Below are positions 8,329 to 17,176 of a stretch of DNA of 64,000 bases, piece by piece. The notes beneath the pieces are model-generated. The model was not told where the DNA came from, ran no database searches, and was given only the letters and a program-made list of their open reading frames with translations. A program made the translations under genes and the position numbers. This stretch comes from Actinoplanes derwentensis (GTDB lineage: Bacteria > Actinomycetota > Actinomycetes > Mycobacteriales > Micromonosporaceae): the NCBI RefSeq assembly GCF_900104725.1, contig NZ_LT629758.1:496001-560000 (forward strand), given 5' to 3'. Each line of letters begins with the position of its first letter. Within the stretch, counting starts at the first letter, position 1.

Positions 8329-9377
8329 CCGCCGGGCATCACCGGGCCCCGGGCGGGCTGAGCCGCCGCGGTGTGCTCGGGATGGCCGGGCTCGGGGTGG
8401 CCGCCGCCGGCGGCGGGTTCGGGATCTGGAAGGCCGCCGGGCGGACGGAGACACCGGTCGGTGTCGCGGCCACCCCGTCGGCACCGGCGCCGACCGCCGC
8501 GCCGTTCGCGGAGGCCGCCGACCCGGACAAGCTGGGCGGCACGGTGCCGTTCACGGCCGGCAAGGCGAAGCTCGGTTCCTACCTGGCCCTGGACAAGATG
8601 ACCTACCCGGAGGCGGTCGAGTACCGGCGTGAGCAGCTCGGCCGGGACCAAGCGATCACGCACGTCTTCTATGCCTGGCCGGACCGGCTGCCGACCTCGA
8701 TCGAAGGCATGCCGGCGAAGTCGACCCCGATGGTCTCGTGGCGGGGCACCAAGTACGCCAAAATTCTGGACGGCAGTTCCGACGACCTGATCGTGGCCGC
8801 GGCCCGCCGGATCAAGCGGTTCGACCGCCCGGTCCTGCTGCGCTGGGGCTGGGAGATGAACGGCCGCTGGTACGAGTGGGGCGGCGCGCAGAACGGCAAG
8901 AACCCGGCCGGGTACATCAAGTCGTTCCGCCACCTCCGGAAGATCTTCGACGCCGAGGGCGCCGACCAGGTCTCCTGGGTGTGGAGCCCGAACTGGAACT
9001 CCAGCACGAAACAGAGCTGGGACACGATCGACGCGTACTACCCGGGTGACAAGTACGTCGACTGGGTCGGGGTCTCCGGCTACAACCTGCACAACGAGTC
9101 GCCGGACGTCCTCTTCGACCCGATCTACCGCCTGTTCTCCGCCCGGAAACCGCTGATGCTCACCGAGGTGGGTTCGAAGGATCACGGCGGCAGCACCAAG
9201 GCCGACTGGATCACCAAGCTGTCCGGTTACGTCGCGGAGCGCCCGGCGATCGGCGGGGTGGTGTGGTTCGACACCGACACCCACCCGGCGTACCCGGAGC
9301 ACTGGCGTTTCGACACGACCGCCGCGTCGACGGCCGCCTACCAGGCGATGGCGCGAACCGCCCGGTTCAGCGGCTGA
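8325..9377 (+). CDS. Secreted GH26-like glycoside hydrolase with Tat-type signal
   Basis: 350 residues. The N-terminus has a twin-arginine motif SRRGVLGM, a hydrophobic stretch and an Ala/Pro/Thr linker. The catalytic domain has the GH26 pattern: acid/base Glu177 in RWGWEMNG and probable nucleophile Glu281 in MLTEVGS. Family 26 includes beta-mannanases and beta-1,3-xylanases; within polysaccharide gene clusters such enzymes often trim the polymer during export. Translationally coupled to the deacetylase. The 3' end overlaps by 11 bp a second GH26-like gene on the opposite strand, so the pair is convergent. Confidence 0.87.
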   Translation: MTAGHHRAPGGLSRRGVLGMAGLGVAAAGGGFGIWKAAGRTETPVGVAATPSAPAPTAAPFAEAADPDKLGGTVPFTAGKAKLGSYLALDKMTYPEAVEYRREQLGRDQAITHVFYAWPDRLPTSIEGMPAKSTPMVSWRGTKYAKILDGSSDDLIVAAARRIKRFDRPVLLRWGWEMNGRWYEWGGAQNGKNPAGYIKSFRHLRKIFDAEGADQVSWVWSPNWNSSTKQSWDTIDAYYPGDKYVDWVGVSGYNLHNESPDVLFDPIYRLFSARKPLMLTEVGSKDHGGSTKADWITKLSGYVAERPAIGGVVWFDTDTHPAYPEHWRFDTTAASTAAYQAMARTARFSG

Positions 9378-10482
9378 ACAGGGATCGGTAGGTATCGGAC
9401 GACCCGGTGTTCGGCAGGCAGTCCGGGTCGTCCGGCCGCAGGATCGACGACTGCGAGAACGTGCCGTCGCACCGCTGGAAGTACGCCTCGTACGCCAGGT
9501 ACTGGGCGTGCTCGGCGAACCACTGATGCATCCAGCCGATGAACTCCGGGTTGTCCTTACCGGCGTCCCCGGTCGGCATGATCCCCCACTCGCCGACCGA
9601 GAACAGCTTCCCGTGCGTCCGGGCGAAGTCGAAGAACCAGGTCAAACCCTCAGGATCGGCGGCGGTACGATCGAAGTCGGCCTTCGTCGGTGACCACGGG
9701 TGGTGGTCGTAGTTGTCGATGCCGATGATGTCGACGACGTCGTCCCCGGGGTAACAGTTCGTGCTCAGCCCGCCGCACAGGTCGGCCGGCGTGTTGTGCG
9801 CGTTGATCGTCCAGTCCACTACCACCTGCGGGTTCGCCGAGCGCAGCGCGGTGGCCGCTGACCGGTAACAGGCGATGTAGTCCTCGGTGTCCAGCCCGCG
9901 CCAGGCCATCGAGGACTCGTTCATCTCCCAGCCGAGCCGCACGATCGAGTCACCCCGGCCGTGGGTGACCATCAGGGTGCCGAAGTCGCGCCAGTTCTGG
10001 TCGTAGTCACCGGCCGCGCACGCCGCCATCAGCGTTTCGCCCTTGTCCGGCACCAGAGCCTGGGAGATCACCAGGACACCGTCGAAGTCGGCGAAGTTCT
10101 CGAACATCCAGCCGGAGTTCCGGGTCATCGAGTCGTAGTCGGTGCGGTCGGTGTAGGTCTGCGCCACGTTGCACGGCCTGCCCCGGAGGGTGCAGAACTC
10201 CGTCACCGAAGCGGTGTCGAGCACAGGGAAGCCGTTGACACCTGACAACCCGTGGTCGCCGGGCCAGCTGCCGGTTGCCCGGGGGAGTGCGATGGTCTGC
10301 CGGGCCGAGCGCGGGTCAGCTTCTGCCGTGTCTATCGGGATATCGGAGCTGGGCGTCGCCGCCGGATGATCATCGGACGGGTTGACCGTGATGGCGATGG
10401 CGATGACCAGGGCGAGAACCGCGACCCCACCGCCGGCCAGCCAGAGGCGGGCACGCCGGGGCGCGTCTGGGACGTCCGACAT
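9367..10482 (-). CDS. Membrane-anchored GH26-like glycoside hydrolase
   Basis: 371 residues. One N-terminal transmembrane segment (about residues 15-33) is followed by a disordered linker and a GH26-like domain with Glu186 in RLGWEMNES and Glu298 in FSVGEWGIM as acid/base and nucleophile. Several cysteine pairs (for example CTLRGRPC, and Cys236 with Cys243) suggest external disulfides. It is the last gene of a leftward group. A block of 14-bp tandem repeats separates it from the DUF1616-like gene. AGGAG lies only two bases before ATG 10482, so the start is moderately sure. Confidence 0.82.
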   Translation of the reverse strand: MSDVPDAPRRARLWLAGGGVAVLALVIAIAITVNPSDDHPAATPSSDIPIDTAEADPRSARQTIALPRATGSWPGDHGLSGVNGFPVLDTASVTEFCTLRGRPCNVAQTYTDRTDYDSMTRNSGWMFENFADFDGVLVISQALVPDKGETLMAACAAGDYDQNWRDFGTLMVTHGRGDSIVRLGWEMNESSMAWRGLDTEDYIACYRSAATALRSANPQVVVDWTINAHNTPADLCGGLSTNCYPGDDVVDIIGIDNYDHHPWSPTKADFDRTAADPEGLTWFFDFARTHGKLFSVGEWGIMPTGDAGKDNPEFIGWMHQWFAEHAQYLAYEAYFQRCDGTFSQSSILRPDDPDCLPNTGSSDTYRSLFSR

Positions 10483-10495
10483 GTCTCCTGCTTCT

Positions 10496-10572
10496 ACGGG
10501 ACGCTTCTTACGGGACGCTTCTTACGGGACGCTTCTTACGGGACGCTTCTTACGGGACGCTTCTTACGAGAC
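10496..10572. repeat. 14-bp minisatellite, five perfect copies
   Basis: The unit ACGGGACGCTTCTT is repeated five times without change (10496-10565) and followed by a partial ACGAGAC. It fills the spacer between two leftward genes. The TAA stop of the upstream gene lies in the last partial unit, and the SD of the downstream gene lies just past the first. Confidence 0.95.
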
Positions 10573-11343
10573 GGCGGCGATGATCAGGGTACGGAACGCC
10601 TCGACCTCGGCGCCGCGGAAGAGGTTCACGGTGACCCGCTGGTCGCTCGGAACGGTGATCCGGCCGGTCCAGTCGCCGTCGGTGTCCGGGGCGATGTCGT
10701 GTCTGCTCAGCTGCCGCCCGGTGGTGCCGGTGAGGATCATCCGATACGGCCCCGACGCCGCCTCCAGACCGTCCGCGGTGACCTGCACGACCCGGTTGCC
10801 CTCGGCGTCCACCGGCCCCGGCGCCGCCGCCGACAGACTCGTCACCCGGACGTCATAGGTGTTCACACTGTCCGCGAACGACCACACCCCGGCCACCCCG
10901 AGCAGCAGCACCGCCAGAGTCAGCGGCAGCACGTCCTTGACCAGGCGCTCCTGGGTGAAAACGAAACGCGGCTGCTCCCCGGACGGAGCCGGTTCCGGGG
11001 TCGCGTGCTGGAGCCGGTAGAACGCCACCCCGACCCCGATCATCGCGGTCACCGAGCAGACCAGCATCCAGCTCGTCCGGTTCAGGTGACCGCCGACGGC
11101 CCACAGCCCCAGACCCCCGAGGACCAGGACGGCAAGACTCAGCGACGGTACGAGCACGATCCGCTCGACCACCCCGATGTCCCGCCGTCCGGGGCGGATG
11201 ATCGCCTCGGTCAGCGCCTGCCCCGGCAGCACGAACGCCAGCAGCAGACCGGCCGGCACGGCGAGCACGGGCGGGCCGAACTCGACGGCCGCCGAGGTCA
11301 CGACAGTCAGGCCGGCGAGGACTCCGGCGCGTACCGGGTTCAC
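10564..11343 (-). CDS. DUF1616-like membrane protein
   Basis: 259 residues from GTG 11343, which overlaps the stop of the preceding gene in GTGA (11340-11343). The N-terminal half has four hydrophobic helices with the pattern of DUF1616 proteins, including FVLPGQALTEAI between the second and third. A fifth segment near residue 155 leads to an extracytoplasmic beta-rich C-terminus of about 90 residues. DUF1616 genes commonly sit next to polysaccharide biosynthesis genes; function unknown. The strict overlap with the large membrane protein upstream suggests the two form a unit. Confidence 0.7.
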   Translation of the reverse strand: MNPVRAGVLAGLTVVTSAAVEFGPPVLAVPAGLLLAFVLPGQALTEAIIRPGRRDIGVVERIVLVPSLSLAVLVLGGLGLWAVGGHLNRTSWMLVCSVTAMIGVGVAFYRLQHATPEPAPSGEQPRFVFTQERLVKDVLPLTLAVLLLGVAGVWSFADSVNTYDVRVTSLSAAAPGPVDAEGNRVVQVTADGLEAASGPYRMILTGTTGRQLSRHDIAPDTDGDWTGRITVPSDQRVTVNLFRGAEVEAFRTLIIAAVS

Positions 11344-13667
11344 GAGCTCCCCATCTGGTAGATCCGGACAGTGCCGTTGTCGTACAGCCGGGAGATCGTC
11401 GCCACCTGGTCGAACTTGCCGAGCTGTGCGTCGCTGAGCGGCTCGGTGATCCGGCCGGCCATCGGGTCGCTCTGGAAGTACGCGTTGTCCATCGGCAGCA
11501 GATCGCCGAGCCGGTGGTCGACCACCAGATAGTCGATCGCCAGGGTCCGGACCACCTCCTCTTCGGCCGCGGTCCACTCGGGGGCGTAGTACAACTCGCC
11601 CACCTCCCGGACCGGATCGGTCCGCCCGTACGTCGAGGAGAGCGCCACCGCCGTGATGTCACCGCCGACCCGGGCCTCGCGGGGCAGCTCCCGCTCCTGC
11701 CAGAACGACGCGTCCACCCCGTAGGCGTCCACCGACCGCTCGTAGGCGGCCGGCATGTACGGCCCCGGCAGCAGCGCCGACACCGGCGGCCACCCACCGG
11801 TCCGGGCCCCGACCATCAGCAGCGTGATCAGGGTGGTGCCGATGTACACCTGCCCGGCCAGCCGCCGCCCGGTGGTGACCGCGACACCCGGCGGCGGCAC
11901 CGACAGCCAGCGGCGGCCGTTCTCGTCCTTGGCCGGGATGATCTGCACGGCGTGCACGATCGCGATGGCCGCGATGATCGACATCGGGACGTAGGTGAAG
12001 GTGGAGAGCCGACCGGCGATCTCCGGCCCGTTCTGGCCGAGGAACCGGGCCCCGTTACCGGCGAAGAACACCGCGCCGCCGACCAGTGCCGCCCAGCGCC
12101 AGGTGTCCCGGTCCTTGCGCAGGATCATGTCCCGGGCCACCGCGAGGAAGAGCACCAGCAGGCCCAGGATGCCGAGCCCCTGCACCGCGAGCTGCACCAG
12201 CGGGACCGGTTTGGTCACTCCGGCCTCCTCGCTGGCGGCGCCGCCGAACATCTGGTTCAGCGAGGCGGCCAGCCGCTGGACCGGCGCCTCCAGGTACGAG
12301 ATGACGTCGGTGGCCACGAACCCGATCCACGAGCAGACGATCGCCAGCGCCACGGCCGGCACGATCAGCGAGTGCCAGGGCCGCGGCCGCTCCAGCGCCA
12401 GCTCGGTCACCGCGAGCAGCAGCAGCGTCGCGACCAGGGCGAACGCCGTGACGTGGTGGCTGACCGTGGTCATCGCGATGCCGATCACGGCCAACGCCAG
12501 GAAACGCCGCCCGCCGGCCGCCCGCCACCGCCGGTGCGCCCACACGGTGAGCATGAAGAACGGCAGGGCGGCGGTCGCGTACAGGAACATCGAGTTGAAG
12601 AAGAGGTAGTGCATCGCGGTCGCGTAGGTCACGCACGCCACCCCGGCCATCGCCGGGGAGTTGCTGGCCCGCAGCACCGCCGCGAACAGCCAGCCCACGA
12701 AGATCAGGTGGGCGACACCCGCCACGATGGTGCCGGCCGCGGTCACCGGAAGACCGGTGAGCAGCGACAACCCGGCTCCCATCTCGGCCAGGCCGGGAAA
12801 GTGCACAGCCGGGGGCAGCGCGTTGTTCGGCCGGAACAGCTCACCGGACTCGGTGATCAGAGTGGTGGCCAGCCAGTGCTGCAGCTCGTCGGGGAACCGG
12901 AACTGGTCCGGGCTGTACATCCACTTCAGCATGTACTGGTTGGTGGCCAGGCCCATCACCAGCACGAACGACTCGGCGACCCCGGCGAGCCGGCTGAGCA
13001 GCCGGAACACGACGGGAGAGAAGACGATGACCTGGCCGATCCAGTAGGCGGTCATCGCCCACCCGGTCTCGTGCCGGCCACCGGCGTAGGCCAGGGCCAC
13101 CAGCACCACACCGAGGCTGGAGACGGCCAGGACCCACGGCGCCCAGCCCAGGTCGGCGGCCCGGCTCGGCTCCGGTGCTGGCTCGGCCGGCAGCCGGATG
13201 ATGACGGTCTCGTCGGTCTTCTTGTCGACGACCGCACGCCCGGCGGCCTGCTTCTTCGCCGGTGCCTGCGGCAACCGGATGATGACGGTGTCGTCGCCGG
13301 CCTGTTTGCGCACCGTGCTCAGGGCGCCCTTGGCACCGGCCGGTTTCGTGCTGCTCGGCAGCCGGATGATCACGGTGTCGTCGGTGCCGGACTTCTTCCG
13401 CGCGGTTCCGCCGGTCTTCGCCGGGGAACCGGGCAGCCGGATGATCACCGTGTCGTCGCCGACCGTGCGCTTCTTCTTGGCGGGCCCGGTGGCGCGGATG
13501 ACCACGGTGTCGTCGCCCTTGGTGGGCGGCAGCCGGATCACCTGGGTCTCGTCGGTGTCCGGCGGCCGGGGAGGAATGACGACTGTTTCGTCAGGCAGCG
13601 GTACCGCGGGTTTCGCGTCCGCTTCCTCCGGCGTCCGTTTCCGGTCGGACGTCGGCTGGTCCCCCAT
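11340..13667 (-). CDS. Large polytopic membrane protein with seven N-terminal Thr motifs
   Basis: 775 residues from ATG 13667, with GGAGG nine bases upstream; an in-frame GTG at 13685 lacks one. Residues 1-185 are hydrophilic and contain seven copies of a D(D/E)TVIIRLP-like motif separated by Lys/Pro/Ala-rich linkers. Then about a dozen transmembrane helices follow, with a soluble C-terminal region of about 150 residues containing paired acidic and Tyr-rich segments. The layout resembles GT-C or polymerase-type membrane proteins of surface-glycan pathways, but I cannot name a family. Neighbours are three GT2 genes upstream and DUF1616 downstream on the same strand, so a role in building or exporting the glycan is likely. 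Confidence 0.75.
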   Translation of the reverse strand: MGDQPTSDRKRTPEEADAKPAVPLPDETVVIPPRPPDTDETQVIRLPPTKGDDTVVIRATGPAKKKRTVGDDTVIIRLPGSPAKTGGTARKKSGTDDTVIIRLPSSTKPAGAKGALSTVRKQAGDDTVIIRLPQAPAKKQAAGRAVVDKKTDETVIIRLPAEPAPEPSRAADLGWAPWVLAVSSLGVVLVALAYAGGRHETGWAMTAYWIGQVIVFSPVVFRLLSRLAGVAESFVLVMGLATNQYMLKWMYSPDQFRFPDELQHWLATTLITESGELFRPNNALPPAVHFPGLAEMGAGLSLLTGLPVTAAGTIVAGVAHLIFVGWLFAAVLRASNSPAMAGVACVTYATAMHYLFFNSMFLYATAALPFFMLTVWAHRRWRAAGGRRFLALAVIGIAMTTVSHHVTAFALVATLLLLAVTELALERPRPWHSLIVPAVALAIVCSWIGFVATDVISYLEAPVQRLAASLNQMFGGAASEEAGVTKPVPLVQLAVQGLGILGLLVLFLAVARDMILRKDRDTWRWAALVGGAVFFAGNGARFLGQNGPEIAGRLSTFTYVPMSIIAAIAIVHAVQIIPAKDENGRRWLSVPPPGVAVTTGRRLAGQVYIGTTLITLLMVGARTGGWPPVSALLPGPYMPAAYERSVDAYGVDASFWQERELPREARVGGDITAVALSSTYGRTDPVREVGELYYAPEWTAAEEEVVRTLAIDYLVVDHRLGDLLPMDNAYFQSDPMAGRITEPLSDAQLGKFDQVATISRLYDNGTVRIYQMGSS

Positions 13668-13697
13668 GGAAAGAGCCCTCCACACACTGGTGACGAT

Positions 13698-13746
13698 GCA
13701 TCCGCCGCCCCCACCCCCGGCGTCCGGGCGTGGGGGCGGCGGATGC
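13698..13746 (-). terminator. Perfect 17-bp stem hairpin after the GT2 genes
   Basis: Arms at 13698-13714 (starting GCATCCGCC) and 13730-13746 are exact reverse complements, with a 15-nt loop. It lies 19 bp past the stop of the leftward GT2 gene and 31 bp before the next leftward start. There is no U tract, which is common for actinobacterial terminators. An attenuator or mRNA-processing hairpin inside a longer operon is also possible. Confidence 0.65.
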
Positions 13747-13764
13747 TACGCCGCGTTGGTCGGT

Positions 13765-15090
13765 TTAGCGGGTACCCCGGAGTTTCGCCCGGGCGGCGCG
13801 CCGGCCCCGGAGGTAGGCACGTGGTCCGGCCATCATCCCTCGCCGGTTGGCCGTCAGGAGCTCACGTGGGAAATCGTCCCGCAGGGTCGACACCCGCAGG
13901 CTGTCCGCGCCGGTCAGATCCCGCAGCGCGGTCGGCGCCAGCTTGATCAGGGCGAAGAGCAGACCGGGCCGGCCCAGGACCAGACCGGTGTACGCCGCGG
14001 TCAGCCCCGTCCCGTACCCCACCATCTGTTTGTGCAGCCCCGCGAAGTCCCGCCGGTGGTAGTGGTGGGTGACCGCGGTGGGCTGGTAGACGATCGTCCC
14101 GCCGGCCAGCAGCACCTTGGTGAAGGCGAGAGTGTCCTCGGAGCCCATCGCCGGGGTGCCGGCGCCGAGGGCGTTGTCCCAGCCGCCGATCCGCTCGATC
14201 ACGCCGGGCCGGAAGGTCATGTTGGCACCGGTGCCGAACGGCGGCAGCGGGTAGAGCGGGCTCTGCCGCTGCGCGGTCTCCGGGCCGAACCGGTCCGGGG
14301 TGAACCCGCGGCCCTTGCTGTGCCCGCCGAACTGCTCGAACCAGATCTGCGCCCGGGTCTCCAGCTCGGCCGGGACGATCACCCCGGAGACCACGTCGGC
14401 GTGCGGGTTCTCGACCAGGGCGCGGGCCACCTCGGCCAGCCAGTACCGGTCGGCCAGCTCGTCGTCGTCGATCCACGCGACGATCTCTCCCTTGGTGGCC
14501 TTCTCCGCGGTGTTACGGGCGAAGGACAGTCCGGCCGTCGGCTCCTTGAGGTAGTCGACCTTGCCGCGGCGGGCCGCCGAGCGGGCCACCTCGGCCGTCG
14601 CGTCGGTCTCCGGCGCGTTGTCGACGACCAGGATCCGGGCCGCCGGGTAGACCTGGGCGAGCAGGCTGTCCAGGCAGCGGGCCAGCGCACCCGGCCGTTC
14701 CCGGGTGCAGACCACCACGGTGATGTCCGGTGCCGTGGCCAGTGCGGCCCGCCGGCTCGCCAGGAACGCCGGCTCGGTCGCCGGGACGAACCCGGCCGAC
14801 GGCACCGGGGCACCGTCCAGCCGGGGCCGGATCACGTCGCCCAGTTCGGCGTCGATCGCCGCGGCCAGGCCGGCCGGGGTCAGACCCTGCTCCGGTACGT
14901 CCACCAGGATCGTGCCGAGCGGTTCGGTGAAGAGCCGCACCAGCGCCCACGCCTGCTGGACCCGGCGGCCGTCGGGAGCCGTCGCGCCGACCGGCGGCAG
15001 CGGCTCGGAGAGTTCCAGGTCGAGGACGACGGCGGGAAGGACGCCGCTCTCTTCGTCGAGCAGCGGGGCGGCGGGGACTACGGCGGTCAC
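13765..15090 (-). CDS. GT2-family glycosyltransferase with N-terminal extension
   Basis: 441 residues from GTG 15090, overlapping the previous stop (GTGA). Residues 1-105 form an accessory region of unknown fold. The GT-A domain starts at PDITVVVCTRERPGALARCL, has the DxD-type metal motif WIDDDELAD and an acceptor-side GSEDTLAF. The C-terminus is basic. The family transfers sugars from nucleotide donors to a growing glycan. It is coupled to the second GT2 gene, and the two probably act consecutively on the same polysaccharide. Confidence 0.88.
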   Translation of the reverse strand: MTAVVPAAPLLDEESGVLPAVVLDLELSEPLPPVGATAPDGRRVQQAWALVRLFTEPLGTILVDVPEQGLTPAGLAAAIDAELGDVIRPRLDGAPVPSAGFVPATEPAFLASRRAALATAPDITVVVCTRERPGALARCLDSLLAQVYPAARILVVDNAPETDATAEVARSAARRGKVDYLKEPTAGLSFARNTAEKATKGEIVAWIDDDELADRYWLAEVARALVENPHADVVSGVIVPAELETRAQIWFEQFGGHSKGRGFTPDRFGPETAQRQSPLYPLPPFGTGANMTFRPGVIERIGGWDNALGAGTPAMGSEDTLAFTKVLLAGGTIVYQPTAVTHHYHRRDFAGLHKQMVGYGTGLTAAYTGLVLGRPGLLFALIKLAPTALRDLTGADSLRVSTLRDDFPRELLTANRRGMMAGPRAYLRGRRAARAKLRGTR

Positions 15091-16043
15091 GGGGCAACCT
15101 CTACGGGGGTCTTGCGGCTGAGCCGCTTCGAGCTGACGGTCTCGACGACGCCCCCGAAACCGGCGGCGGCGACTCCGGCGACCACACCGCCGGAGCGCAG
15201 GAAGTTGTCGGAGCCCTTGCCGGTCAGGCCCGCCCCGAAGTACCGGAACATCGCCATGGGCAGGGACCGGAGGTAGTTGCGCTCGGCTCCGAGCGCGTCG
15301 TTCTCGTGCAGGCCGGCCATCTGGACCTTGCCGCGGCCCTCCGCGTAGCAGCGGCGCACGAAGAAGCGGAAACTGGCCCGTTGTCTCGGCACCTCGTGCT
15401 GGATGACGGCGCTCGGCACGTACATCCAGCGGCCACCGCCGACCTGGCTCATCCGCAGGCAGAGGTCGGTGTCCTCGGGCCGGTTGCGGGAGCCGAGCTT
15501 GCCGAAGCCGACCCGGAAACCGCCGGCGGCCTCGAACACCTCCTTGCGAACGATCATGTTGGCCGACCACACGTTGCGGATGGGCGCGGTCTCGGTGGGC
15601 ATCCCGGTGTACGAGCCACCGACCGCCCACAGGAACTCGGCCGGCATCCAGCGCGGGGCCGGGCCCTCCCAGGCGGGCTGGATCGCGCCGCCGGTGCCGA
15701 CCACGGTGGGTTCGGCGAACGGCTCGATCTGCCGGGCCAGCCAGTGCCGGTCGGCGATGATGTCGTCGTCCAGGAACGCGATCAGTGGCGTCCTCGCGTG
15801 GAAGGCGCCGGTGTTGCGGTTGCCGGAGACACCCTGGGCGTAGGCGTTCCGCAGCACGGTGACGCCGGGCAGCTCGCGCTGGATCCGCTCGTACATCGCC
15901 GGGTTGTGGTCGACCACGACGACGATCTCGTCGGGGGTGTGCGACTGGGCCCGCGCGGACTCCAGCGTCCGTGTCAGGTAGTCCCAGCGCACCTCGGAGT
16001 AGGTCGGGATGACGATCGTCGTCGCGAGAGGGGTGTGGTTCAC
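15087..16043 (-). CDS. GT2-family glycosyltransferase
   Basis: 318 residues from GTG 16043, with AGGAG ten bases upstream. A GT-A fold is indicated by TTIVIPTYSEVRWDYLTRTL at the N-terminus, the DxD motif AFLDDDIIAD near residue 92, and the acidic RPEDTDLCLRM motif near residue 190 that usually holds the catalytic base. It has no transmembrane helix but ends in a weakly hydrophobic Gly/Val region. It sits in a three-gene leftward run of glycosyltransferases and ends with a GTGA overlap with the next one. Confidence 0.9.
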   Translation of the reverse strand: MNHTPLATTIVIPTYSEVRWDYLTRTLESARAQSHTPDEIVVVVDHNPAMYERIQRELPGVTVLRNAYAQGVSGNRNTGAFHARTPLIAFLDDDIIADRHWLARQIEPFAEPTVVGTGGAIQPAWEGPAPRWMPAEFLWAVGGSYTGMPTETAPIRNVWSANMIVRKEVFEAAGGFRVGFGKLGSRNRPEDTDLCLRMSQVGGGRWMYVPSAVIQHEVPRQRASFRFFVRRCYAEGRGKVQMAGLHENDALGAERNYLRSLPMAMFRYFGAGLTGKGSDNFLRSGGVVAGVAAAGFGGVVETVSSKRLSRKTPVEVAP

Positions 16044-16096
16044 GAGGGGAGTGCTCCTGTGGGCGGGAGGGGCGCTCGAAGCCGGTGGAAGACGGT

Positions 16097-17176
16097 TCAG
16101 TCGTCGAGCGAGGTGCGGCGCAGGGTGTTGATGTCCTGGGTCTGCCGGCTGCCGAGGTCGTCGAACGCGCGGGCCCGGGCGGACCGCAGGTCCTGGGTGG
16201 GCTGGGCCCCGAGGTCGTCGAAGGACCGGGCCCGGATCTGGTTGATGTCCTCGGAGCGCCGGGCGCCGACGGTGCGGTTGAGGTGGCCGGCGTTCTGGCG
16301 GGGGTCGGCCGCGTGGCGGGGCGCGACCGGGTTCGCCAGCGGAGGGGTGCTGACGCGCGGCGCGATCAGCTGCAGGCCCTCGACGAACGGGCGCTTGCCC
16401 GAGCTCCGGCGGCCGCGCATCCGGCCGAACTCGCTGAAGATGGTGCGGAGCACCCGGAAGCCGTCACGGAAGGTGTTGAGGTTGCTCTCGCCGTGGATGC
16501 GCTCGTGCTCGGTGCTGCCGACCTCGCCGACCTTGAGCTTCTCCGCGACCGCGCGGATGTTGATCATGGTTTCGATCTCGAAGCCGTCGCCCCAGAGCTT
16601 GCTGCCGTCGGCCGGCTGCGGCAGGTTCACGTCCGGCAGGTCCAGGGCCGGCACGACCGAGCGCCAGAAGGCGTTGTAGCCGTAGCACAGGTCGGTGAAG
16701 TGGGTCTTGAACAGCACGTTCACGACCAGGTTGAGCCCGTCGTTGCCGAGCTTGCGCAGCCGGGTGATGTCGTGACTGTGGCCGCCGTGGCTGAACCGGG
16801 AGCCCTTCACGAAGTGGTCGCCGCGGATCAGCTTGTCGACGAAGAGCGGGATCTCGCCCGGGTCGGTCGAGCCGTCGGCGTCGATCATCACGATGATGTC
16901 GCCGGTGCAGGCCCGGAAGCCGACCGCGAGGGCGTTGCCCTTGCCCTTACGGGTCTGCTGCACGATCACCGCGTCCGGGCGTAGCTGACGCGCCACCTCG
17001 ACGGTCCGGTCCTTCGACCCGCCATCGACGACGATCACCTCGGTGATCATCGCCGGGAGCTTCGCGAACACGTGCGGCAGGTTCCGCTCCTCATTCAGCG
17101 TAGGAATCACGACGCTCACGGTCGGTGATTTCGGGCGGTTACTGTCGGTGTCCGTGTTCAAGTGCGAAAGCTCCAT
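16097..17176 (-). CDS. DPM1-like GT2 glycosyltransferase with three C-terminal repeats
   Basis: 359 residues from ATG 17176 (AAGGGA five bases upstream). The catalytic part resembles polyprenyl-phosphate sugar transferases: VSVVIPTLNEERNLPHVF, the DxD motif MIDADGSTDP, then KGSRF and an invariant-looking FEIETMINIRA. No membrane helices follow. After about residue 305 the chain carries three 19-residue repeats, each with (S/T)xDIN or TQDL followed by RARxFDDLG, ending RRTSLDD. This tail is not part of the family fold. It is the first gene of the leftward glycosyltransferase group and is preceded by a good promoter. Confidence 0.87.
   Translation of the reverse strand: MELSHLNTDTDSNRPKSPTVSVVIPTLNEERNLPHVFAKLPAMITEVIVVDGGSKDRTVEVARQLRPDAVIVQQTRKGKGNALAVGFRACTGDIIVMIDADGSTDPGEIPLFVDKLIRGDHFVKGSRFSHGGHSHDITRLRKLGNDGLNLVVNVLFKTHFTDLCYGYNAFWRSVVPALDLPDVNLPQPADGSKLWGDGFEIETMINIRAVAEKLKVGEVGSTEHERIHGESNLNTFRDGFRVLRTIFSEFGRMRGRRSSGKRPFVEGLQLIAPRVSTPPLANPVAPRHAADPRQNAGHLNRTVGARRSEDINQIRARSFDDLGAQPTQDLRSARARAFDDLGSRQTQDINTLRRTSLDD

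Noticed and set aside
10496..10572. CRISPR array
   Set aside because: The 14-bp units are directly adjacent with no spacers and there are no cas genes, so it is a plain minisatellite.
11514..13946. Rightward ORF of 810 codons
   Set aside because: It is the shadow of the polytopic membrane protein at 11340-13667 and has no hydrophobic helices or motifs of its own.
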